DNA from: an uncultured Alphaproteobacteria bacterium
Lineage (GTDB): Bacteria > Pseudomonadota > Alphaproteobacteria > Rhodobacterales > Rhodobacteraceae
Reading direction: 5' to 3'
Length of the DNA: 40,856 nucleotides
Assembly (NCBI GenBank): GCA_902625475.1
Contig: CACOBR010000012.1
Span: 1 to 40,856 of the forward strand
A program made the translations under genes and the position numbers. The notes under the pieces are model-generated. The model was given only the letters and a program-made list of their open reading frames with translations. It was not told where the DNA came from and did no database searches. The stretch's first letter is position 1, and every line of letters starts with the position of its first letter. Below are positions 17,570-26,872 of this stretch, in pieces.

Positions 17570-19126
17570 TTAGAAATCTGTAGGGGCTCCACCTTCCTTT
17601 ATTCTTCTTTCAACAAATTCATCTAATTCTTCTTTTATACTTTGTTCGATTGGAGGAGGTTCAAATTCCTTGAGTATTTTTTTCCATATTTTGTTTGCTC
17701 TTTGATGTGTCCATTCACCACCTGCTTCACTCCAAGCTTCAAAGTTTCTCCAGTCTGATAAAAATGGTGAATAAAATGCATCTGTATATCTTTCTTGAGT
17801 ATGCTGGCATCCAAAAAAGTGTCCTGTTGGGCCAACCTCTGAAACTGCGTCAAATGCCAAAGCATTCTCTGAAAAATCACACAATGTAGGTTCAAAATAT
17901 CTTTTAAATTGTTGTAAAACTTCGCAATCCATTACAAATTTTTCATAAGAAGCTATTAAACCACCTTCTAGCCAACCTGCACTGTGATAAACGAGATTTG
18001 TTCCTGAGGTGGCTGAAGCCCAAAGACTATTTAAACTTTCCCACATAGCTTGACCATCAGGTGCATTAGCAGCACAAGCATTAGAAGATCTTAATGGTAA
18101 GTTATAATATCTTGCCATTTGACCCGTTATTTGAGTTGCACGAATATATTCTGGTGTTCCAAATGCTGGTGCTCCAGATTTCATATCCACATTTGACGTA
18201 AAAGTTCCTAAGATAACGGGACATCCCGGGTTAATATACTGTAATAAAGCAATAGCAGCTAACCCTTCAGCAATAGATTGTGCAACAGCTCCCACTATAG
18301 TAACTGGTGCCATAGCACCTGCAAGAGTAAAAGGGGTAACTGCAACAGGTTGTCTTTTTCTTGCAAATCTCATTGCGCCATCTAGCATAGGCCAATCATG
18401 TTTAAGAGGTGATGATGAGTTAATGTTAGTATATATTCTTGCTTGTTTCTGAAATTCTTCTTCTTTAAGGCCGCTCGCTATCCTCACCATTTCAATTGCG
18501 TCCTCTACTCTTTCAGAACCTAATGAATAGGCATGGCACACCTTGTCTGTAAGTATCAGTTTTTGATATATACACTTTAGATGTCTAATTGATGAATGTA
18601 TATCTATAGGTTCAACAGGATAGCCACCTGCTACATGAATGCAATTGAAAAACTGGGTTAGCTTTAATAGGTCTTTAAAGCTTTCAAAATCACCAGGCCT
18701 TCTACCTCTATCTAAATCCATAACATTTGGTGGGGATGAGACATTAACAAATGTCATATGACGACTACCAATAATTACTTTGTTTTTTTTATTTCTTGGT
18801 ATGATTTCGAATTCATGAGGTGCATTTTTTATCATTTCCATGACCCAATTTCGGTCCATCTTCACATTATCTGAATTTGGGTCTACTTTGCATCCAGCTT
18901 TTTTAAGAATTGATTTTGCTTCTTCATTTATAAATTCGATTCCTATATCTTCTAAGATCCTCATTGCGGTATTATGGATCTTTTCAACACCTTCTAATGC
19001 TACAGGTTCAATGAAATTATCATTATTAATTGGAAGTGACCAGGGTGTTTGGGAGATAGAAAAAGGACTATTTTTTCTTTTATTTCGGGATCTTCCACCA
19101 GACCTAGATTTTTTTACAACATCCAT
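17570..19126 (-). CDS. Trimethylamine methyltransferase (MttB) family protein, non-pyrrolysine type
   Basis: 518 residues, full family length. The N-terminus KKSRSGGRSRNKRKN, then PVALEGVEKIHNTAMRILEDIGIEF, is the common start of marine alphaproteobacterial MttB homologues. HMTFVNVSSPPNVMDLDRGRRPGDFESF, VTPFTLAGAMAPVTIVGA and CPVILGTFTSNVDMKSGAPAFGTPEY are conserved family stretches. The frame has no internal amber codon, so it is not the pyrrolysine enzyme. Known non-Pyl members move a methyl group from quaternary amines (for example glycine betaine) to a corrinoid protein. No corrinoid protein or methyl acceptor gene is visible next to it, so the substrate is open. A hairpin lies directly before its ATG. 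Confidence 0.88.
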   Translation of the reverse strand: MDVVKKSRSGGRSRNKRKNSPFSISQTPWSLPINNDNFIEPVALEGVEKIHNTAMRILEDIGIEFINEEAKSILKKAGCKVDPNSDNVKMDRNWVMEMIKNAPHEFEIIPRNKKNKVIIGSRHMTFVNVSSPPNVMDLDRGRRPGDFESFKDLLKLTQFFNCIHVAGGYPVEPIDIHSSIRHLKCIYQKLILTDKVCHAYSLGSERVEDAIEMVRIASGLKEEEFQKQARIYTNINSSSPLKHDWPMLDGAMRFARKRQPVAVTPFTLAGAMAPVTIVGAVAQSIAEGLAAIALLQYINPGCPVILGTFTSNVDMKSGAPAFGTPEYIRATQITGQMARYYNLPLRSSNACAANAPDGQAMWESLNSLWASATSGTNLVYHSAGWLEGGLIASYEKFVMDCEVLQQFKRYFEPTLCDFSENALAFDAVSEVGPTGHFFGCQHTQERYTDAFYSPFLSDWRNFEAWSEAGGEWTHQRANKIWKKILKEFEPPPIEQSIKEELDEFVERRIKEGGAPTDF

Positions 19127-19145
19127 AAAGAGAATCTCTTTTTTT
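19127..19145. promoter_or_regulatory. Hairpin directly before the MttB-like start codon
   Basis: AAAGAG-AAT-CTCTTT at 19127-19141, followed by further T to 19145. On the minus strand the hairpin reads AAAGAG-ATT-CTCTTT immediately followed by ATG, so the only SD-like purine run (AAGAGA) lies in its stem. On the plus strand it resembles a weak terminator. A role in translation control or in ending antisense transcripts is inference. Confidence 0.35.
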
Positions 19146-19194
19146 CTATAAGAGGATAAGTTGATTTATTAGTAAAGTAATTAATAATATTTTT

Positions 19195-19887
19195 TTATAA
19201 ATTTAAAAAAATTGGTAAATCTTTAATAGATTTTAAGATTTTATCAGCATAGAGCTCTAATTCACTTCTTTTTGCAACACCTGTAAGAACCCCTATAGCA
19301 TATAAACCTGCTTTCTTAGCTGCAATTAAATCATGAGTACTATCACCAATCATAGCAACCTCACTTGGTTTTAAATTTAACGATCTGCAAAAAGCTTCAA
19401 GTTGTCCAATTTCTGGTTTAAATCCATAGCCACTATCAGAACCTGCAATAAAATCAAAATACTTTATTATTCTTTCTTTTTCCAATTGGGACTTACAAGG
19501 AATTTCATTATCATTTGTTGCAACACCAAGCAAAATTTTTTTTGATTTTAAATTTTCAAATAATACTTTTAAGTCTCCAACAGGCTTTTGAACAAGTTGC
19601 ATTAATTTTGAATTTATGAATTCTTCTAACTCCTTTCCTTTCAAATTATCTGAAAATGATTCAATGGATGCTAGAAATTCTTCAGTTGTACCTGCTATGA
19701 AAGGACTATCTTCAAAAAATTTTTTTTTTGAAAAATTAAAACCTAAAATTTTTGATAGTTGCCTTTTTTTGGAAATAGAGTTTTCACATATATCTTTTAA
19801 TACTTCATCAAGCCAACTTCCCCAGCTTTCTTGAAAATGAAATAGTGTTCCATCTTTATCAAAAATTAATCCTTTAAATCTCAACAT
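19195..19887 (-). CDS. HAD-family hydrolase, phosphoglycolate-phosphatase-like
   Basis: 230 residues. HAD motif I is FDKDGTLF with Asp10 (nucleophile) and Asp12. A helical cap follows, then motif II VATND, Lys in GFKPEIGQ and motif IV MIGDSTHDLIAAKKAG. The order and size match the Gph/phosphatase subgroup, which removes phosphate from small molecules such as phosphoglycolate. It lies 68 bases upstream of the MttB-like gene on the same strand and divergent from the thioesterase at 19937. The precise substrate is not decided by the sequence. Confidence 0.85.
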   Translation of the reverse strand: MLRFKGLIFDKDGTLFHFQESWGSWLDEVLKDICENSISKKRQLSKILGFNFSKKKFFEDSPFIAGTTEEFLASIESFSDNLKGKELEEFINSKLMQLVQKPVGDLKVLFENLKSKKILLGVATNDNEIPCKSQLEKERIIKYFDFIAGSDSGYGFKPEIGQLEAFCRSLNLKPSEVAMIGDSTHDLIAAKKAGLYAIGVLTGVAKRSELELYADKILKSIKDLPIFLNL

Positions 19888-19936
19888 ATGTTACCTTATA
19901 ATATTTTAATCAAATCTTTTTAAGGAAATTTTTAAA

Positions 19937-20371
19937 ATGAGACAAGTACCTTCCATAAGAGAAGATTATTCGTATTTTGAGCAACTAAATACCCGTTGGA
20001 GAGATAATGATGTATATGGCCATATGAATAATGCCGTGTTTTATGAGTATGCAGATACAGTTGTTAATGGTTGGTTAATTAAAAAGGGGTCTCTTGACGT
20101 TCCTAAAAGTGAAACTGTGGGATTAGTTGTTGAAACAAGATGTACTTTTTTTTCTGAATTAAAATTTCCCAATATTATAACCTGTGGTTTGAAGTTAAAT
20201 AGATTGGGTAATTCTTCTGTTGAGTATGAGATAGGTCTATTCTCTGACCCTGAAAGAAAAACAGCGGCGAAAATAATATTTATACATGTTTTTGTTGATG
20301 TAAAAACAAGAAGACCAAAAAAAATTCCTCAAAAATTATTAATACCTCTAAAGACTTTAATGAAAAATTAG
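19937..20371 (+). CDS. Hotdog-fold acyl-CoA thioesterase (4HBT family)
   Basis: 144 residues. The motif NTRWRDNDVYGHMNNAVFYEY carries the catalytic Asp25 and the GHMNN turn of 4-hydroxybenzoyl-CoA thioesterase-like proteins, followed by the strand-rich hotdog pattern (GLVVETRCTFFSELKFPN). Such enzymes split acyl-CoA thioesters. A GGAAAT ribosome-binding-like stretch precedes ATG 19937. The gene is convergent with the next one: their stop codons overlap by two bases (TAG at 20369-20371 against TAA read from 20370 to 20368). Confidence 0.85.
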   Translation: MRQVPSIREDYSYFEQLNTRWRDNDVYGHMNNAVFYEYADTVVNGWLIKKGSLDVPKSETVGLVVETRCTFFSELKFPNIITCGLKLNRLGNSSVEYEIGLFSDPERKTAAKIIFIHVFVDVKTRRPKKIPQKLLIPLKTLMKN

Positions 20372-21015
20372 ATTAAAAGTTTTTTGCATAAATATTCTAC
20401 TTCTTTCCAACTTTTAGGATTATGTGTTGCGGCTAAGGATTTAGGCAGAAGCCTTTGGACTAGTTCACACCCAGTAAAATGGAATCTATAAATTTTAGGA
20501 ACAAATTCTTCTGCACTTTCAATTTGACTTAAATTATCATCAATAAATATGGCTGGTTTTTTTAATGTTTTACATAGTTCTAATAAAGCTGGTCCTTTTG
20601 GACCAGCATTAATTATAACAGGAAATGAAATGTTATAATTTTTAAAATTTAAAATCCTATCTTCGTAAGCATATTGTGGTACATTTGTTAGAATAATTAC
20701 TTGTGCAAAACTAGAAATAATATTTAGTGATTGTAAAGCTCCTTTCGTTAAAGGTTGTTTTTTTGTCTCTTTTTTTATGAAATCAACCACTAGTTTTTGT
20801 GATTTTGCACTTTTAATAATTTTATTTGTTTTAATATTTTTTATTGAGTCACAAAGAGTGTATCCATTAAGTTCTAATAAAAACCCTCTTTTTTTTAAAA
20901 ACAAAACAAATGGTTTAGCAAAGTGTACTATTACTTCGTCAGCATCTACTATTACGAGTGGAATATTTGATTTAATATTTAATTTTTTGATTTGTTGATA
21001 AGTTTTTTCAATCAT
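20368..21015 (-). CDS. HAD-like hydrolase of unknown substrate
   Basis: 215 residues. Motif I is IVDADEVIVHF (Asp24 and Asp26, with Glu-Val instead of the usual Gly-Thr), motif II VIILTNVP, a Lys in INAGPKGPALL, and motif IV AIFIDDNLSQIESA. All four HAD motifs are present, so it may be active, but I do not recognise a named subfamily. A perfect 8-base inverted repeat with a TTTT loop (20588-20607) lies within the coding region at the GPKGPA codons. It is divergent from the NUDIX gene at 21096. Confidence 0.75.
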   Translation of the reverse strand: MIEKTYQQIKKLNIKSNIPLVIVDADEVIVHFAKPFVLFLKKRGFLLELNGYTLCDSIKNIKTNKIIKSAKSQKLVVDFIKKETKKQPLTKGALQSLNIISSFAQVIILTNVPQYAYEDRILNFKNYNISFPVIINAGPKGPALLELCKTLKKPAIFIDDNLSQIESAEEFVPKIYRFHFTGCELVQRLLPKSLAATHNPKSWKEVEYLCKKLLI

Positions 21016-21095
21016 ATGATTTTATTTTTATTTAAAATTAAATTTAAAAAAGTTAAAATTTGCAATAGGTAAATTTAATAATCAGGAAAAATGGA

Positions 21096-21773
21096 TTGGA
21101 TAAAACAAAATCAACAGAAATTAAAGATGCTGCAACTATTGTTATAGTCAGGGAGCAGAGCAAAAAATATAAAATCCTAATGGGGCAAAGAGGAAAACAT
21201 GCTGTATTTATGCCTAATAAATTTGTTTTCCCTGGTGGCGCTTATGATTCTAATGATAGCATGGTACCCTTTTCAAAACCACTACCAGATAAACAAAAAA
21301 TTCTTTTATCAATCGATTGTTCCTTAACACATCCAGAATCTTTGGCTGCAACAGTTATTAGAGAGCTATGGGAAGAAACTGGTTTAAAAATTGCAAATTC
21401 ATATGATTGGAAAGGTTCAAAAATAAAAGGATGGGAAGATTTTTATGCAAATAATATTGCAGCAAATGTATCAAAACTTAAATTCTTTTTTCGTGCAATT
21501 ACCCCTGTAGGAAGACCAAGAAGATTTGATGCCCGTTTTTTTATTTGTTTAGCTAAAGATTTGAATTGTGATTTAGATGATTTTTCAAATGCTTCTGATG
21601 AGCTTAGTCATTTACAATGGATAGAAATAGAAAAAACAAAAGAATTTGATCTCCCAATAATTACCCGAATTGTTTTAAAAGAAGTTCAAGAATTAATTTT
21701 TAATGGTACAAACAAAAAGGGAGTACCTTTTTATAGTGAAGGATCTTCTTCAAATAATTTTACTTATCTTTAA
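21096..21773 (+). CDS. NUDIX hydrolase
   Basis: 225 residues from TTG 21096, with AGGA eight bases upstream; no ATG start in this frame precedes the conserved core. Core features are ATIVIVRE, MGQRGKHAVFMPNKFVFPGGAY and the catalytic helix ESLAATVIRELWEETGL (residues 81-97). An insert of about 30 residues between PGGAY and the helix is typical of the larger NUDIX group near the CoA/NUDT7-type enzymes common in alphaproteobacteria. These split nucleoside diphosphates linked to another group; the exact substrate is unknown. It stands just upstream of rpmG, which has its own promoter. Confidence 0.85.
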   Translation: MDKTKSTEIKDAATIVIVREQSKKYKILMGQRGKHAVFMPNKFVFPGGAYDSNDSMVPFSKPLPDKQKILLSIDCSLTHPESLAATVIRELWEETGLKIANSYDWKGSKIKGWEDFYANNIAANVSKLKFFFRAITPVGRPRRFDARFFICLAKDLNCDLDDFSNASDELSHLQWIEIEKTKEFDLPIITRIVLKEVQELIFNGTNKKGVPFYSEGSSSNNFTYL

Positions 21774-21795
21774 TATAGATTGGGATAATGTCTTA

Positions 21796-21823
21796 TTGAC
21801 AGTAATTTTTATCAGTGTAAAAA
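21796..21823 (+). promoter_or_regulatory. Candidate promoter of rpmG
   Basis: A perfect -35 TTGACA (21796-21801) is followed after 16 bases by TAAAAA (21818-21823, four of six matches). The predicted start near 21830 leaves about 20 bases of leader before the rpmG ATG at 21851. Confidence 0.5.
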
Positions 21824-21850
21824 GACCATAGCTTTTAAGAGGGTATATAA

Positions 21851-22018
21851 ATGGCAAAACCTACAACAATTAAAATAAGATTAAATTCAACTGCTGACAC
21901 TGGTCATTTTTATGTTACAAAAAAAAATGCAAGAACTATGACCGAAAAGATGGTTGTTAAAAAATATGATCCAGTAGCAAGAAAACATGTAGATTATAAA
22001 GAAGGAAAGATAAAATAA
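21851..22018 (+). CDS. rpmG: 50S ribosomal protein L33
   Basis: A 55-residue protein, short enough to be missed by length-filtered gene calls. It starts [20 protein letters not shown], contains [27 protein letters not shown] and ends YKEGKIK, the full-length alphaproteobacterial L33 pattern (no zinc Cys pairs). GAGGG lies about seven bases before ATG 21851. It is part of the large ribosomal subunit near the E site. A two-sided terminator follows and separates it from the convergent Bax-inhibitor gene. Confidence 0.95.
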   Translation: MAKPTTIKIRLNSTADTGHFYVTKKNARTMTEKMVVKKYDPVARKHVDYKEGKIK

Positions 22019-22043
22019 AAAAGGCCACATTCGTGGCCTTTAA
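22012..22043. terminator. Bidirectional intrinsic terminator between rpmG and the Bax-inhibitor gene
   Basis: The stem AAAGGCCAC (22020-22028) pairs with GTGGCCTTT (22033-22041) around the loop ATTC. Read on the minus strand, the stem is followed by TTTTTTATTTT, a good U tract for ending the gene at 22064. Read on the plus strand, TTTAAAA follows, weaker but usable for rpmG. Confidence 0.85.
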
Positions 22044-22063
22044 AATACTAATCTAATTAATTT

Positions 22064-22792
22064 TTATTCTCTGTTTCCCATAAATTGTAGTAAAAACATA
22101 AACATATTTAAGAAGTTAATATAGAGTGATAATGCACCAAGAATTCCTGCACGTGCAGCAATCTCTTCGCCATTTGGGGCACTTCTAATACTTAAATAAG
22201 TATTTTTTATGTTTTGCGTGTCATATGCAGTCAAACCAGCGAATATCAATACACCTAAAACATTGATAGCAAACTCTAATCCAGGACTTTGTGTGAACCA
22301 ATTAATTATCATTGCTACAATTAGACCGATTACACCCATAAACAAAAATCTACCCATACCTGATAAATCTTTTTTTGTTGTGTAACCAAATAGGCTCATT
22401 GCACCAAATGCAATTGCAGTAGTAAAGAAAGCATTAGCAATAGATGCACCAGTGTATGCAACAAAAATAGTGGATAAAGAAAGACCCATTAAAGCTGAAA
22501 ACAGCCAAAAAGAAAGTTGCCCTGCTGAATAGCTCATATTCATAACTCTTGCTGAGAGAAAAAACACAAAACCTAATGGAGCAAACATCACTATAAGTGA
22601 AATTATTGAATTACTAAATAAAGCACTCACAAGTTGTGGTGATGTGCCTATTGACCACGCAACTGCACCAGTAATTATCATTGCAACTGCCATTAAACCA
22701 TAAACTTTGTTCATGTGAGCTCTTAGCCCACTATCAATGTTTACATAACTGTCAGAACGTGTAGACGATCTAATTGAATCAAATTCTGCCAT
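22064..22792 (-). CDS. Bax inhibitor-1 / YccA family membrane protein
   Basis: 242 residues with a short soluble N-terminus (MAEFDSIRSSTRSDSYVNI) and seven hydrophobic segments. Family marks include LRAHMNKVYGLMAVAMIITGAVAW at the start of the membrane part, SLSTIFVAYTGASIANAFFTTAIAFGAMSLFGYTTKKDLSGMG, and LTAYDTQNIK with SLYINFLNMFMFLLQFMGNRE at the end. The acidic residues in the sixth and seventh segments fit the calcium/proton leak channel family. AAGGAG lies seven bases before the ATG, one of the best ribosome binding sites in the window. An exact role in bacteria is not settled. Confidence 0.93.
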   Translation of the reverse strand: MAEFDSIRSSTRSDSYVNIDSGLRAHMNKVYGLMAVAMIITGAVAWSIGTSPQLVSALFSNSIISLIVMFAPLGFVFFLSARVMNMSYSAGQLSFWLFSALMGLSLSTIFVAYTGASIANAFFTTAIAFGAMSLFGYTTKKDLSGMGRFLFMGVIGLIVAMIINWFTQSPGLEFAINVLGVLIFAGLTAYDTQNIKNTYLSIRSAPNGEEIAARAGILGALSLYINFLNMFMFLLQFMGNRE

Positions 22793-22891
22793 AAATATCT
22801 CCTTAACATTATGGATTAAACTGTCATTAATATCGTAGTTATTTATATAAATTTCAAGTAGTTTTTGAATTTTTTTGTTAATTACTTAAGG

Positions 22892-25432
22892 TTAATCAAC
22901 AGTTCTCAATATTCTTGCTGGTTTTGATCTAACAGGTTTAATAGCAAACAAAATACTAGTAATTAGCGAAATCATAATACCAATAGATGTAACTAAAATT
23001 GCAGAGGAAATAAAAAAATAAAATTCACCATTCAAGAAGTATTTTACAACCACAAGTGACATTACAGCGCCCAAACTAATCGCAACTAGACCTGCAAAGC
23101 TTCCTATGATTATTGACCTTAATAAAATAGACAGTAATATCACTTTTTTTGAAGCACCTAGGGTCTTTAAAATCGATGATTCAAACAATCTATTTTGTTC
23201 AGAGGTTGCAAGTGCCCCGATGATTACAAAAAAGCCTAAGAAAATTATTACTAGGGCACACCACTTAACAACAAATGAGGACTTTAATATTATATCCTGA
23301 ACTTTTTTTACTGTCTCTGCCACAGACACAGAAGTAATATTAGGAAACTTTTGGGTTATTGTTTGTACAATTTTGGTTTCAAATTTCTTAGGTGCATAAA
23401 CTGTAGCAATATTAGTGTGAGGTGCATTCATTAATGATTGGGGGTTGAATACCATTAAAAAATTTATGCCCATTGTTGCAAAGTTTACATCTCTGAAACT
23501 ACTAATAGTACCGGTTAGGTCTCTGCCCAGTATATTCACAGTTATAGTATCACCGATCCTTAGCCCTAGCTCATTTGCTTCAGTTTGAGCAAAACTTATC
23601 AGTGGGGGGCCATCATAATCTGTTGGCCACCATTTACCCTTTGTAATCTTCTCAGCTGTAGTTGGTATAGCTTCATAGGTTATTCCCCTATCACCTCTAA
23701 GAGCCCAATGATCAATATTCAATTCTGAAACATCTTTATCATTAATTTTTGTTATAAATCCTCTTAACATAGGAGCAGTTTTAATATCAGAAATTAATTT
23801 TTCATTTTTTAGTAAGGATATGAGATCTTCTTTTTGATTTTTTTGAATATCTATTAAAAAATATAATGGTGCTTTTTTGGGTATATCGTTTGTAAGAACC
23901 GATTGTAAATTTTTTTCTATTTGGCCCATAGTTGCTAGTATTATAAGGCCGATTCCTATAGATAATAAAACTGACTTATTTTCTCCATTTTCACTTCCAA
24001 CCGATGCAAGTGCTAATTTCAATGATAATATGTTATGAAATTTGTATCTACTGACCAAACTTTTTGATGCATGTTTTATAATAAAAGACATTAAATTTAA
24101 TATTATAAAAGAAATTATTGATCCAAAAATAAACCAAAGTGCCAGTTTTATATCTGGTGATAGGAGCAAAATTATAATAATCAAAGTTAAAATAAGTGTT
24201 ACTATATAAAATATTTGTTTTAATTTAGGTATTTCGAATCTGGAATTGGTGCTATGAGATCTGTAAAGATAATTGATTTTCATATCACAAAAATTGAACA
24301 AGGGTATCAAAGAAAAAATTAGACTAATAAGTATTCCTAGTGTCATTGAAATTAAAATAGGCTGAACGAAAAAGCCTAAACTAAGAGGAAACGGAAAAAT
24401 CTTTATTAGTATGGATTCAGCTAATTGTAATATTAAACTTCCTGTAATAGCACCCATAGTAGTTCCCAAAAAAGACATGATTAATATTTGAAAAAGGTAA
24501 ATTTTACTCAACATATTTGTAGTTGAGCCCAGTGTCTTTAATGTTGCAATTGTCCCTCTTTTTAGATTTAGGTAGGAAGAAACAGAGGTGCTTACACCAA
24601 CTCCTCCAATTACGAGTCCTGACATTCCTAATACAGTCAAAAAGAAATAAAGTCTATTGACTACAGCTTCAATACCTGGTGCAGGGTTTCTTATATCGCG
24701 CCAGCGAAATCCTTTATCAAAATTTTTTTTGAAAAATAAATATTTTAGATTTTCTAAGTCCTCATTATTTTCAGTTTTTAAATAATAATTTGTCTCAAAA
24801 AGTGTCCCTTTGTTCAACAGACCAGAATTCTTTAGTGAAGTAGTATTTAAGATAACTTTTGGTCCTAGACTAAAGCCATTAGAACCAATATCTGGAATAC
24901 TCGATAAAGTGGCTCTAATATTGTAGGTAGATTTCCCTAAGATTAAATCTGAACCTATCTTCAGATTAAGTTGCTTTAACAAACTGTCTTCTACTATTAT
25001 TCCATATTTATCTTCTTTCTTTTTTAAAGCATCTTCAATACTTTGCTCTGGATTTATTTTGATTTTACCAGCTAGGGGATAATTTTTATCTACACTTTTA
25101 ACTTGTACTAAGGCTTGATAGTAATTGTTTTCTTGATTAATCGTGGAAACCATACTTCTAAAAGAAATCACTTCAGTTAAAGATGTAGAAATTTTTTTTA
25201 TCTCTTCTAATTCTTTTTCTGATGCAACTCTGTAAGCTAAGGTCAAAGAAATATCCCCACCTAAAATTTCTGTTGCCTCTTCTTGTAAACCTGATTTTAT
25301 ACTTTCTCTAAAAGTTCCAATTGAAGATATAGTCAAAACACCAAAAAACAGACATATAAAAAAAACCCAAAATTTATTTAATCCACCCCTAAGATCTTTA
25401 AATGCAAATTTTAATATTGATAAATTAGACAA
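22892..25432 (-). CDS. ybbP: ABC transporter permease, YbbP-like (FtsX fold)
   Basis: 846 residues, near the length of E. coli YbbP. An N-terminal helix (about 20-40) is followed by a large periplasmic MacB-like domain. Then come helices around 260-290 (LTVLGMSGLVIGGVGVSTSVSSYL), 310-370, two in the middle (about 405-450), a second periplasmic domain (about 510-715) and three C-terminal helices with FESSILKTLGASKKVILLSILLRS. This doubled FtsX layout is the YbbP type. It lies 5 bases after the ATPase gene ybbA, and tesA is divergent, as in E. coli. It probably moves or extracts a hydrophobic envelope compound; the substrate is unknown. Confidence 0.88.
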   Translation of the reverse strand: MSNLSILKFAFKDLRGGLNKFWVFFICLFFGVLTISSIGTFRESIKSGLQEEATEILGGDISLTLAYRVASEKELEEIKKISTSLTEVISFRSMVSTINQENNYYQALVQVKSVDKNYPLAGKIKINPEQSIEDALKKKEDKYGIIVEDSLLKQLNLKIGSDLILGKSTYNIRATLSSIPDIGSNGFSLGPKVILNTTSLKNSGLLNKGTLFETNYYLKTENNEDLENLKYLFFKKNFDKGFRWRDIRNPAPGIEAVVNRLYFFLTVLGMSGLVIGGVGVSTSVSSYLNLKRGTIATLKTLGSTTNMLSKIYLFQILIMSFLGTTMGAITGSLILQLAESILIKIFPFPLSLGFFVQPILISMTLGILISLIFSLIPLFNFCDMKINYLYRSHSTNSRFEIPKLKQIFYIVTLILTLIIIILLLSPDIKLALWFIFGSIISFIILNLMSFIIKHASKSLVSRYKFHNILSLKLALASVGSENGENKSVLLSIGIGLIILATMGQIEKNLQSVLTNDIPKKAPLYFLIDIQKNQKEDLISLLKNEKLISDIKTAPMLRGFITKINDKDVSELNIDHWALRGDRGITYEAIPTTAEKITKGKWWPTDYDGPPLISFAQTEANELGLRIGDTITVNILGRDLTGTISSFRDVNFATMGINFLMVFNPQSLMNAPHTNIATVYAPKKFETKIVQTITQKFPNITSVSVAETVKKVQDIILKSSFVVKWCALVIIFLGFFVIIGALATSEQNRLFESSILKTLGASKKVILLSILLRSIIIGSFAGLVAISLGAVMSLVVVKYFLNGEFYFFISSAILVTSIGIMISLITSILFAIKPVRSKPARILRTVD

Positions 25433-25437
25433 TCTTT

Positions 25438-26121
25438 TTACCTTTTACTCTCATTAGTTTTGCCATTTTCTAATTTAACCTGTCTCTGGCATTTATTTGC
25501 AAGATCAGTAGAGTGGGTTACTATTACTAGACTACTTTTGTTTTTTGTATTTAATTTCAAAAGGAGCTCAATGATTTTTGAACCTGTTTTTTGATCTAAA
25601 TTTCCTGTTGGTTCATCTGCTAAAATTATCAAAGGTTTAATAGCTAAAGCTCTTGCTATTGCAACCCTTTGTTGTTCTCCACCTGATAATTGAGAAGGAA
25701 AATGATTTAGTCTATTTCCTAAGCCTACTTCAGTTAAAATTTCAATTGCTCTATTTTTAATATTTGAATGACCTGCAAGTTCAAGAGGAATACAAACATT
25801 ATCAAGGGCTGTTATCGTTGGAATTAGGTGGAAAGATTGAAAAACAATTCCCATTGTTTTTTTTCTTAGATTGGCTAAGCCATCCTCGGATAATTTTGTA
25901 ATATCTTGACCTGCAATCATAATTGAACCTGTATCACTTTCTTCTAGACCACCCAAAAGCATCAATAAGGAAGATTTACCAGAACCTGAGGGTCCAACTA
26001 GTGCTACGGTTTCATTTTCATATAATGAAAAATTAACTGAATTTAGTATTTTTAGTTTACCAGTTGCTGAAGGAAATGATAAACATAGATTATCAGTCTG
26101 GATAAGTATTTTTTTTTTCAT
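25438..26121 (-). CDS. ybbA: ABC transporter ATP-binding protein, YbbA-like
   Basis: 227 residues. Walker [12 protein letters not shown] loop VFQSFHLIP, signature [15 protein letters not shown], Walker [14 protein letters not shown] and His switch VTHS are all intact, in the MacB/LolD/YbbA class. It forms a unit with the YbbP-like permease downstream (5 bases). Its 5' end is 34 bases from the divergent tesA start, so both promoters share a very short region. Confidence 0.92.
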   Translation of the reverse strand: MKKKILIQTDNLCLSFPSATGKLKILNSVNFSLYENETVALVGPSGSGKSSLLMLLGGLEESDTGSIMIAGQDITKLSEDGLANLRKKTMGIVFQSFHLIPTITALDNVCIPLELAGHSNIKNRAIEILTEVGLGNRLNHFPSQLSGGEQQRVAIARALAIKPLIILADEPTGNLDQKTGSKIIELLLKLNTKNKSSLVIVTHSTDLANKCQRQVKLENGKTNESKR

Positions 26122-26155
26122 TAGATTTTATTACTGATATAGTGGGAATGGATAT

Positions 26156-26815
26156 ATGAATATAATTTTCAATTACAACAAGGTTTTTTTAGTTTTATTC
26201 ATTTTCTTAACCTATTCTTTGGCTCATGCAACTGAAAAAAAAGAGAATTATCGTTTGATCATTATAGGTGATAGTTTAATTCAGGGATACGGATTGCCAA
26301 AAGAAAAAGGGTTTGTAAATCAATTACAAAAAAAAATATTAGAGAAGATGGATCATATTTTTTTAATAAATGCAGGAGTATCTGGTGATACAACTGCAGG
26401 TGGATTGTCTAGAACTGATTGGAGTATAACTGATGATATAAATGCTGTTGCAATCTCTTTGGGTGCTAATGACATGTTAAGAGGAATACCTCCTAAATTT
26501 TCAAAAGAAAATTTAACTAAGATGATTTTAAAAATTAAAGATAAAAATCTACCAATACTCCTGATAGGAATTACATCAATTGAGAATTATGGACCTGAAT
26601 ATAAGAATAAATTCGATTTGATGTTTTCAGAATTATCAAGAAAATTTAATATTTCATTGTATCCAAATTTAATGGCTCCTGTTATAGAAAATGAAAATGA
26701 TCTATCTAAATATCTTCAAGAAGATATGTTACATCCAAATGAAAAAGGAGTAGAAATTATAGTACAGGCCATATTACCAACGTTTATCAATTTTATAGAA
26801 AGTTTCAGTGAGTAA
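26156..26815 (+). CDS. tesA: SGNH-family arylesterase / thioesterase I
   Basis: 219 residues with a signal peptide (hydrophobic FLVLFIFLTYSLAHA). Block I is IIGDSLIQGYGL (nucleophile Ser), the oxyanion Gly lies in NAGVSGDTTAGGLSR, block III is LGANDMLRG and block V DMLHPNEKG (Asp/His). All catalytic residues are present. The exported enzyme splits acyl esters or thioesters in the periplasm. Position divergent from ybbA-ybbP, as in E. coli, supports the name. Confidence 0.93.
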   Translation: MNIIFNYNKVFLVLFIFLTYSLAHATEKKENYRLIIIGDSLIQGYGLPKEKGFVNQLQKKILEKMDHIFLINAGVSGDTTAGGLSRTDWSITDDINAVAISLGANDMLRGIPPKFSKENLTKMILKIKDKNLPILLIGITSIENYGPEYKNKFDLMFSELSRKFNISLYPNLMAPVIENENDLSKYLQEDMLHPNEKGVEIIVQAILPTFINFIESFSE

Positions 26816-26872
26816 TAATCATCTTTTCAAAATGAAAAATACATTCTTTTAATTTAAAATAAAACAAATGAT

